64,000 nucleotides of DNA from Pseudomonas moorei (GTDB taxonomy: Bacteria > Pseudomonadota > Gammaproteobacteria > Pseudomonadales > Pseudomonadaceae): the NCBI RefSeq assembly GCF_008801475.1, contig NZ_VZPP01000003.1, positions 460,317-524,316 on the forward strand, given 5' to 3'. How positions within the stretch are numbered: position 1 is the first letter of the stretch; every line of letters begins with the position of its first letter. The notes under the pieces are model-generated. The model was given only the letters and a program-made list of their open reading frames with translations. It ran no database searches and was not told the origin of the DNA. The translations under genes and the position numbers were made by a program. This document shows, in pieces, positions 57,875 to 64,000 of this stretch.

Positions 57875-59167
57875 ATGACAGCCTCAATTCCGCGCGGACG
57901 CTCCCGCGCCAGTGCCATTTTCCGGGTCACCTCGGGCAATTTCCTCGAACAGTTCGATTTTTTCCTTTTCGGTTTCTATGCCACGCAAATTGCGGCCGTG
58001 TTCTTCCCGGCCAGCAGCGAGTTCGCTTCCTTGATGATGACCTTTGCCGTGTTCGGCGCAGGCTTCTTGATGCGTCCATTGGGTGCGGTGCTGCTGGGTG
58101 CGTACATTGATGATGTGGGTCGGCGCAAAGGGCTGATCGTGACCTTGTCGATCATGGCCAGCGGCACGATCCTGATTGTGCTGGTGCCCGGCTACGAAAC
58201 CATTGGTTTGTTCGCGCCGGCCCTTGTCCTGATCGGACGGTTGCTGCAAGGGTTTTCGGCGGGCGCGGAGCTGGGCGGCGTCTCGGTGTATCTCTCGGAA
58301 ATCGCCACACCCGGCAACAAGGGTTTTTTCACCAGTTGGCAGTCAGCCAGTCAGCAAGTGGCAATCGTGGTCGCCGCTGCGCTGGGCTACGGCCTGAACC
58401 AATGGATGGCGCCAACGATGGTCGCCGACTGGGGCTGGCGGATCCCGTTTTTTGTCGGCTGCATGATCGTGCCGTTCATCTTCCTGCTGCGTCGTAACCT
58501 GGAAGAAACCGAAGAGTTCGCCGCTCGTAAACACCGTCCAGGCATGGGCGAGGTATTGCGTACGCTGGCACAGAACTGGGTGGTCGTATTCGCCGGCATG
58601 ATGATGGTCGCCTTGACCACCACCGCGTTTTACCTGATCACCGTGTACGCGCCGACCTTCGGCAAAACCGTACTGCACCTGAGTACATCCGATGCGTTGC
58701 TGGTGACGTTGCTGGTAGGCGTGTCGAACTTCTTCTGGCTGCCGATTGGCGGCGCGTTGTCCGACCGTATCGGCCGACGCCCGGTGCTGATCGCCATGGC
58801 CCTGTTGGCATTGGCCACCACCTATCCGGCGCTGACGTACCTGGTACAGGCACCAAGCTTCCTCAACATGTTGCTGGTGCTGCTGTGGTTGTCGTTCATT
58901 TATGGCTTGTACAACGGCGCGATGATCCCGGCGCTGACGGAAATCATGCCGGTGCACGTGCGGGTCGCCGGGTTCTCCCTGGCGTATAGCCTGGCCACCG
59001 CCGTGTTTGGCGGATTCACCCCGGCGATGTCGACCCTGCTGATTCAGTACACCGGCGACAAGGCTGCGCCCGGCTACTGGATGAGTTTCGCCGCGCTCTG
59101 TGCGTTGTGCGCGACGTTGTACCTGTATCGCCGCGCCAGCGGTCGCCTGCAACCCGCCCTTTCCTGA
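57875..59167 (+). CDS. MFS transporter, metabolite:H+ symporter (citrate/tricarballylate-like)
   Basis: A 430-residue permease with 12 hydrophobic segments. The N-terminal [15 protein letters not shown], the loop [13 protein letters not shown] between helices 2 and 3, and the later [13 protein letters not shown] are signatures of the MHS subfamily (CitA, TcuC, ShiA, KgtP). Import of citrate or a similar tricarboxylate with protons is the best guess. The ATG at 57875 follows TGGAG. A binding protein gene and a LysR gene follow. Confidence 0.88.
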   Translation: MTASIPRGRSRASAIFRVTSGNFLEQFDFFLFGFYATQIAAVFFPASSEFASLMMTFAVFGAGFLMRPLGAVLLGAYIDDVGRRKGLIVTLSIMASGTILIVLVPGYETIGLFAPALVLIGRLLQGFSAGAELGGVSVYLSEIATPGNKGFFTSWQSASQQVAIVVAAALGYGLNQWMAPTMVADWGWRIPFFVGCMIVPFIFLLRRNLEETEEFAARKHRPGMGEVLRTLAQNWVVVFAGMMMVALTTTAFYLITVYAPTFGKTVLHLSTSDALLVTLLVGVSNFFWLPIGGALSDRIGRRPVLIAMALLALATTYPALTYLVQAPSFLNMLLVLLWLSFIYGLYNGAMIPALTEIMPVHVRVAGFSLAYSLATAVFGGFTPAMSTLLIQYTGDKAAPGYWMSFAALCALCATLYLYRRASGRLQPALS

Positions 59168-59190
59168 GCCCGTCTTCGAGAACACACACG

Positions 59191-59967
59191 ATGAAAAAGC
59201 TATTCAACGTTGCGGCCCTGAGCCTGCTTCTCAGCCTGGGGCTGAGTACCTTGGCCCAGGCTGAAGAGATCCGCGTGATGACCTCCGGCGGTTTCACCGC
59301 CGCCTATAAGATCCTCGGCCCGAAATTCGCCGCAGCCACCGGCAACACTCTCCATACCGATCTTGGCCCATCGATGGGCAAAGCCCCGGAAGCGATCCCC
59401 AATCGCCTGGCTCGCGGTGAACAGGCCGATGTCGTGATCATGGTCGGCTACGCCCTCGACGACCTGATCAAGCAAGGCAAGGTCGACCCGGCTTCACGGG
59501 TCGAGCTGGCAGACTCGCGAATCGGCCTGGTGGTGCGCGAAGGGGCGCCGAAGCCGGACATCAGTTCCATCGACGGCCTGAAAAAGACCTTGCTCGACGC
59601 CAGATCCGTGGCCTATTCCGACAGCGCCAGCGGCGTCTACATTGAACAGCAGCTGTTCAAACGGCTGGGCATCGAAGACCAGCTCAAGCCCAAGTCGACC
59701 ATGGTCCCGAAAATACCCGTGGGTTCCGTGGTGGCCACCGGCGACTATCAAATGGGCTTTCAGCAGGTGAGCGAATTGCTGCCAGTGCCAGGGGTGAGTT
59801 TTGTCGCGAAGATTCCGGAGTCGGTGCAATCGGTGACCCGATTCGCTGCCGGCATTCCGGTGGGGGCGCAACACCCGGCCGAAGCCAAAGCGTTGCTGGC
59901 CTATCTGGCATCAGCCCAGGCACAGCCGGATGTGAAAGCCACCGGACTGGATTCGGTCAGTCACTGA
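59191..59967 (+). CDS. Periplasmic ModA-like substrate-binding protein
   Basis: A 258-residue secreted protein with a clear signal peptide (KLFNVAALSLLLSLGLSTLAQA). The fold pattern (EIRVMTSGGFTAAYKILGPKF, then ADVVIMVGYALDDL and SDSASGVYIEQQLFKRLGI) matches molybdate-type (ModA) binding proteins. No ABC permease or ATPase is nearby, so the role is not ordinary transport of molybdate. It starts 23 bp after the MFS gene and is probably co-expressed. Its 3' end overlaps the LysR gene end by 11 bp. Confidence 0.8.
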   Translation: MKKLFNVAALSLLLSLGLSTLAQAEEIRVMTSGGFTAAYKILGPKFAAATGNTLHTDLGPSMGKAPEAIPNRLARGEQADVVIMVGYALDDLIKQGKVDPASRVELADSRIGLVVREGAPKPDISSIDGLKKTLLDARSVAYSDSASGVYIEQQLFKRLGIEDQLKPKSTMVPKIPVGSVVATGDYQMGFQQVSELLPVPGVSFVAKIPESVQSVTRFAAGIPVGAQHPAEAKALLAYLASAQAQPDVKATGLDSVSH

Positions 59968-60871
59968 CAGACGGCGGCTGGACTTTCATTTCCACCACCA
60001 GGCGTTCCAGTTCCAGTGCAGCCGGGGTCAGGGTTCGGCCCCGGCGCTTGATCAAACCGACGCTGCGCATCACCTGTGGGTCGGTCAGCGGCACCTGCGT
60101 CAGAATCGGGTGATCCGCTGCCGGCATTGCCATCAGCGGCACCGCCGCCACGCCGAGCCCCGCCTCCACCAGGCCGATCATGGTCGTCACATGTCGGGTT
60201 TCGCAGATGCTCGGCCGCTGCGGCACCACCCGGGTCAATGCCTGATCCAGTAAAAAACGGTTGCCCGAGGTTTTATCCAGCGAGATGTAATCTTGCTGAT
60301 AGAACTCATTCCACGTCACGCTGCTGCGCCCGGCCAATGGATGGTCGCGGCGACAGGCCACCACATAACTTTCCTGAACCAGTGGCTCGAAATCCACTTC
60401 GGCTTCCTGCGTGCCCATGAAACTCAGGCCGAAATCCGCTTCGCCGTTGACGACCGCACTCAGCACTTCGTGGGCGCTGGAATCCAGCACTTTGACTTTG
60501 ATCCGTGGAAATTGCCGATGGTAATGAGCGACGACCCGCGGCATGAAGTAGTACGCCGCCGACGGCACGCAAGCGACGGTGACATGGCCCAGGCGCGTCG
60601 AGGCGACTTCGCTGATGCCCAGCAACGCGACGTCCAGATCGTCCAGCAGGCGCTCCACGCTCGGCATGAAACCGCGTCCGGCCTGGGTCAGGCTGACCTT
60701 GCGCGTGGTGCGTTCAAAGAGCCTCACGCCCAGGGCATCCTCGAGTTTTTCAATGCGCCGGCTCAGGGCCGGCTGGGAAATGCGCACCGTGTCGGCAGCC
60801 TTGCGAAAGCTGCCCTGCTCAACCACGGCACGAAAGGCCTGCAAGTCGTTGAGGTCGAAATTGATGGCCAT
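59957..60871 (-). CDS. LysR-family transcriptional regulator
   Basis: A 304-residue LysR protein. Winged helix-turn-helix (LNDLQAFRAVVEQGSFRKAAD, then SQPALSRRIEKLEDALGVRLFERT) and a two-lobed effector domain (VTVACVPSAAYYFMPRVVAHY, GEADFGLSF). Likely regulator of the convergent MFS and binding-protein genes, but the effector is unknown. The start at 60871 (MAINFDLNDLQ) is preferred over 60880. The gene is convergent to its putative targets, so autoregulation of a shared divergent promoter is not possible. Confidence 0.88.
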   Translation of the reverse strand: MAINFDLNDLQAFRAVVEQGSFRKAADTVRISQPALSRRIEKLEDALGVRLFERTTRKVSLTQAGRGFMPSVERLLDDLDVALLGISEVASTRLGHVTVACVPSAAYYFMPRVVAHYHRQFPRIKVKVLDSSAHEVLSAVVNGEADFGLSFMGTQEAEVDFEPLVQESYVVACRRDHPLAGRSSVTWNEFYQQDYISLDKTSGNRFLLDQALTRVVPQRPSICETRHVTTMIGLVEAGLGVAAVPLMAMPAADHPILTQVPLTDPQVMRSVGLIKRRGRTLTPAALELERLVVEMKVQPPSVSD

Positions 60872-61252
60872 GGTCTGCACTCGCAGAGGAATCGGATTGA
60901 TCCACTTATTCTATGAATGTAACCAACTAATGCAAAATGTAACGAGATTGAACCCATCAAAACAAAATAAACACGACAGCCCAGTTTGTGACCAATTGGT
61001 TTCAGTTGTGAACTCCGAGTCGGTACGTGTCGATATCAGGCAAGGGGGTGGCGCGAACAGGCTACTGAATCGTCGGACAAGCCGGGTAAGGTGGCGCGTC
61101 TTTTCATCTAAATATCCACATCCCGATTATGGGTTTGATAAGAACTGCAGCGTTTGAAGGGTGCCGTTCTCAGGACGGGACAACAGGCAACGAATGATGA
61201 TTCGTAGCTTGCATCAATTCGCTTAAATGTCGATCAGCAGAGAAAATAACCA
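60872..61252. other. 381-bp intergenic region before the amino-acid permease
   Basis: No supported gene. The half near the LysR gene is AT-rich (TGTAACCAACTAATGCAAAATG, ACAAAATAAAC), as expected for its promoter. The half near the permease (ATTATGGG, GCTTAAATG) probably holds that promoter. I see no strong inverted repeat here. Confidence 0.6.
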
Positions 61253-62653
61253 ATGGTTAGCCCGAGCTCCAAGGATTCGAATGGCCAATTGGCGCAGGGC
61301 TTCAAGCCTCGTCACGTAACAATGCTCTCAATCGCCGGTATCATCGGCGCCGGTTTATTCGTTGGCTCAGGACATGCCATTGCCGCTGCTGGCCCGGCGG
61401 TCCTGCTGGCCTATCTTTTCTCTGGCCTGCTCGTCGTCCTGGTCATGCGCATGCTCGGTGAAATGGCGGTGGCGAACCCGGACACAGGCTCGTTTTCCAC
61501 CTATGCCGACCAGGCAATAGGTCGCTGGGCCGGCTTCACCATCGGTTGGTTGTACTGGTGGTTCTGGGTGCTGGTGATCCCTATCGAAGCACTGGCTGCC
61601 GGCCATGTTCTGAACCAGTGGTTCCCCCAGATCGATGCCTGGCTGTTCGCCCTGGTGTCGATCATTGCGTTGGTCATCACCAATCTGTTCAGTGTCTCCA
61701 AGTACGGCGAATTCGAATTCTGGTTCGCCATGGCCAAGGTGGTGGCGATCATCGGTTTCATCGGCGTGGGTTTTGCCGTATTGATGGGCTGGATTCCCGA
61801 TCGGGAAGTCAGCGGTTTGAGCGGCCTGATGGCCGAGCATGGAGGATTTGCCCCCAACGGACTGTCGGCGGTAGTCGGCGCTTTCATCACCATCATGTTC
61901 AGCTTCATTGGTACTGAAGCGGTCACCATCGCCGCCGCCGAATCCGACAATCCGTCGCAGAATATTGCCAAGGCCACCCGTTCGGTGATCTGGCGCATCG
62001 GCGTGTTCTACCTGTTGTCGATTTTCGTGGTCATCTCCGTGGTGCCTTGGAACGATCCGCTGCTGGCCCAGGTAGGCTCCTATCAGCGGGCACTGGAAAT
62101 CATGAACATTCCCCACGCCAAGTTCATGGTGGACGTGGTGGTGCTGATCGCGGTGGCCAGTTGCATGAACTCCTCGATCTACATTGCCTCGCGCATGCTG
62201 TACTCGCTGGGCCGTCGTGGCGATGCGCCAAAGGCGCTGAAGGCGACCTCCTCCGAAGGCGTGCCGCGAGCAGCAGTCATCGCCAGCACCGTGCTGGGCG
62301 CAGGGATCACAGTATGGAGCTACTTCATGCCCGCCGGGCTGTTTGAGTTCCTGCTGGCCAGTTCCGGCGCGATTGCCCTGGTGGTGTACCTGGCCATTGC
62401 GGTTTCGCAATTGCGCATGCGCCGGATGTTGCGTCGGCAGAACATCGAGCTGACCTTTCGCATGTGGCTATTTCCGTGGCTCACCTGGTTGGTGATCGTG
62501 TTCATCTGCGCGGCACTGGCTGTGATGATGGCCACCCCTGAACACCGTACCGAAGTGAGCACGACTATTGGACTGGCGCTGGCGATTTCCTTTATCGGTC
62601 TTGTGACATCGCGTCAGCCTGCACAGGCTGCAAGAGCGACATCGGTGGGATAA
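61253..62653 (+). CDS. GABA/amino-acid permease (APC family, GabP-like)
   Basis: A 466-residue permease with 12 hydrophobic segments. The first helix has MLSIAGIIGAGLFVGSGHA, the substrate-backbone-binding motif of the amino acid/polyamine/choline family; FSFIGTEAVTIAAAES is helix 6. GabP and related transporters look like this, but closely related permeases carry other amino acids, so gamma-aminobutyrate is only likely. It is followed 108 bp later by a GlxA-type regulator on the same strand. Confidence 0.88.
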   Translation: MVSPSSKDSNGQLAQGFKPRHVTMLSIAGIIGAGLFVGSGHAIAAAGPAVLLAYLFSGLLVVLVMRMLGEMAVANPDTGSFSTYADQAIGRWAGFTIGWLYWWFWVLVIPIEALAAGHVLNQWFPQIDAWLFALVSIIALVITNLFSVSKYGEFEFWFAMAKVVAIIGFIGVGFAVLMGWIPDREVSGLSGLMAEHGGFAPNGLSAVVGAFITIMFSFIGTEAVTIAAAESDNPSQNIAKATRSVIWRIGVFYLLSIFVVISVVPWNDPLLAQVGSYQRALEIMNIPHAKFMVDVVVLIAVASCMNSSIYIASRMLYSLGRRGDAPKALKATSSEGVPRAAVIASTVLGAGITVWSYFMPAGLFEFLLASSGAIALVVYLAIAVSQLRMRRMLRRQNIELTFRMWLFPWLTWLVIVFICAALAVMMATPEHRTEVSTTIGLALAISFIGLVTSRQPAQAARATSVG

Positions 62654-62761
62654 CACAAAGGCATTTACGTCGAATTTAATACTTGCGCGCGCAAAGACCA
62701 GGAGTAGTACAAGCTCCTGCGTCTCAGGCTGTAATCGCTTTTTGTGAGGACATGACCCCCG

Positions 62762-63877
62762 ATGTCATCGAACTCTATCGTTTCCGACCGTGCAACTACC
62801 CAATCAGTTGGTTTTCTGCTGCTGGATAAATTCACGTTGATGTCCTTGGCGTCCGCCGTAGAACCCCTGCGCATGGCCAATCAGTTGTCGGGGCGAGAGC
62901 TGTATCGCTGGCATACGTTCAGCCCCGGTGGAGAGCCTGTCTGGGCCAGTGATGGCGTGCCGATTACGCCGGATGGTTCGTGGAACAATCCGTTGGTGGC
63001 GGACACCGTCATCGTGTGCGGTGGTATTGGAATCCAGAGTGCAATTACTCGCGAGCACGTCACCTGGCTGCGAGCTTTGGCGCGTCAATCCAAGCGATTG
63101 GGAGCGGTGTGCACCGGTAGCTGGTTGCTCGCCGAAGCAGGGCTACTCGACGGGTACGAGTGTAGTGTGCATTGGGAATGTCTGGCGGCCATGCAGGAAG
63201 CTTTTCCGCGAGTCAGCATCAGCGCGAGCCTCTTTACCCTCGACCGGAACCGATTCACAAGCTCCGGCGGAACAGCGCCAATGGACATGATGTTGCACCT
63301 GATCGGCCGCGATCATGGCCGTGAATTGTCTGCTGCCATTTCGGATATGTTTGTCTACGAACGCATCCGCAATGAACAAGACCATCAGCGCATCCCGCTT
63401 AGGCATGTACTAGGAACTCATCAACCCAAGCTGCAGGAGATCGTCGCGTTGATGGAAGCCAATCTTGAGGAGCCGCTCGACCTGGATAAGCTCGCAGAAT
63501 ACGGTGATCTGTCTCGTCGACAGCTAGAACGGCTATTTCAGAAATATCTGAACTGTACGCCGTCACGCTACTACTTGAGATTACGCCTTATTCGAGCGCG
63601 ACAACTGCTTAAGCAAACGTCATTGTCGATCATAGAATTGGCATATCTATGCGGTTTCGTGTCCACACCGCATTTCTCCAAATGCTATCGCGAGTACTTT
63701 GGTGTTCCACCAAGCGACGAACGTTCCGGCTCTGAAATGAGTCGCATACCGGCAACGCTTGCGACTACGCGGCAGTCATCGACCAGACCGCCGACAGCGC
63801 TCGACCAAGCACGAAACGAATCGACCTTTGCCAGTGTTCGGATGATTGATCGTTCGAATTTTGGCGAATTGTACTGA
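62762..63877 (+). CDS. GlxA-family AraC-type transcriptional regulator
   Basis: A 371-residue regulator. An N-terminal DJ-1/PfpI-like domain (about 15-190) includes TVIVCGGIGIQ and GAVCTGSWLLAEAG with a Cys at the elbow site, and SSGGTAPMDMMLHLI. The C-terminal AraC helix-turn-helix pair (about 225-320) includes LSRRQLERLFQKYL and IIELAYLCGFVSTPHFSKCYR. Relatives control arginine, carnitine and glycine betaine catabolism. The ligand here is unknown; the neighbouring permease suggests an amino acid. The C-terminal 50 residues are Ser/Thr-rich and not conserved in type. Confidence 0.88.
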   Translation: MSSNSIVSDRATTQSVGFLLLDKFTLMSLASAVEPLRMANQLSGRELYRWHTFSPGGEPVWASDGVPITPDGSWNNPLVADTVIVCGGIGIQSAITREHVTWLRALARQSKRLGAVCTGSWLLAEAGLLDGYECSVHWECLAAMQEAFPRVSISASLFTLDRNRFTSSGGTAPMDMMLHLIGRDHGRELSAAISDMFVYERIRNEQDHQRIPLRHVLGTHQPKLQEIVALMEANLEEPLDLDKLAEYGDLSRRQLERLFQKYLNCTPSRYYLRLRLIRARQLLKQTSLSIIELAYLCGFVSTPHFSKCYREYFGVPPSDERSGSEMSRIPATLATTRQSSTRPPTALDQARNESTFASVRMIDRSNFGELY

Positions 63878-63945
63878 TCGGCCGCCCCAGCCGCACCATC
63901 CGTAGTGCATGGGTTTACTCAATAAGATCACGCAGGAGATTTGAC

Positions 63946-64000
63946 GTGCACATTGGTGTTCCTCTCGAAACCCAGACGGGTGAAACACGGGTTGCTGCAA
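63946..64000 (+). CDS. pntA: NAD(P) transhydrogenase subunit alpha, 5' end
   Basis: The first 18 codons are in the window. GTG at 63946 follows AGGAG (63934-63938) at the right distance. The peptide M-HIGVPLETQTGETRVAA is the N terminus of PntA, the NAD(H)-binding subunit of the proton-pumping transhydrogenase. Partial gene; the rest lies beyond the right edge. Confidence 0.85.
   Translation, partial: MHIGVPLETQTGETRVAA

Noticed and set aside
63776..64000. A 74-codon minus-strand frame at the right edge
   Set aside because: It overlaps the end of the GlxA-type gene and the recognisable start of pntA; no family features.

Overview
The window looks like a chromosomal segment of a Pseudomonas of the fluorescens/putida lineage. 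It is GC-rich, and it carries gene sets typical of that genus: bkdR-bkdA1A2B-lpdV, the PQQ/alcohol-oxidation locus with agmR, ercA and exaC, an OprD porin, and a DUF1652 protein. Seventeen loci of the REP palindrome repeats common in these genomes lie between genes. I see no rRNA, tRNA, phage, insertion sequence or CRISPR array. Both ends cut genes: a phosphotransferase 3' end at the left and the start of pntA at the right.

Layout. (1) 1-4.7 kb: SDR oxidoreductase, small lipoprotein, DUF1652 protein, PAS-LuxR regulator and a two-gene YeeE/YedE transporter. (2) 4.75-13.3 kb: reductive pyrimidine degradation. A ureidopropionase-type amidohydrolase and an NCS1 permease are divergent from dihydropyrimidinase (hydA) and dihydropyrimidine dehydrogenase (preT-preA); a RutR-like TetR gene closes the block. 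(3) 13.5-14.7 kb: copC-copD. (4) 14.9-22.1 kb: uronate use, with an OprD porin, uronate dehydrogenase, SMP-30 lactonase, TRAP transporter dctPQM and mutarotase. A 13-bp near-palindrome recurs upstream of oprD and udh. (5) 22.1-45.0 kb: a large PQQ-dependent alcohol-oxidation island. It holds a hybrid kinase, ercA, pqqABCDE (including the 23-residue pqqA), exaC, a quinoprotein alcohol dehydrogenase with the lanthanide-type Asp pair, a metallohydrolase, a SoxYZ-like carrier, a MoxJ/PedG-like binding protein, cytochrome c550, an ABC transporter with its beta-propeller partner, a cysteine-motif protein, AgmR, a second hybrid kinase and a FIST sensor. (6) 45.2-47.0 kb: TauE/SafE permease divergent from a persulfide dioxygenase-like enzyme. 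(7) 47.1-54.1 kb: branched-chain keto acid dehydrogenase operon with BkdR, then ilvE. (8) 54.3-55.5 kb: cobalt/nickel efflux (DmeF) with an RcnR-type sensor. (9) 55.6-64 kb: MEKHLA protein, FKBP isomerase, diguanylate cyclase, an MHS-type transporter with a periplasmic binding protein and LysR regulator, a GABA-permease-like transporter, a GlxA-type AraC regulator and the start of pntA.

How the genes work together. The alcohol island makes its own cofactor (pqqA-E), oxidises alcohols in the periplasm (PedH-type enzyme), takes electrons away through a c550 cytochrome, oxidises aldehydes (ExaC) and senses the state through two related hybrid kinases and AgmR. The Ca-type enzyme that accompanies pedF in P. 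putida is not found in this locus, so the lanthanide-type enzyme is the only quinoprotein alcohol dehydrogenase visible. The least understood parts are the quinoprotein-associated SoxYZ-like carrier with its metallohydrolase and the ABC transporter with its propeller. These are the best candidates for undescribed biochemistry here, although their families are already named in public classifications.
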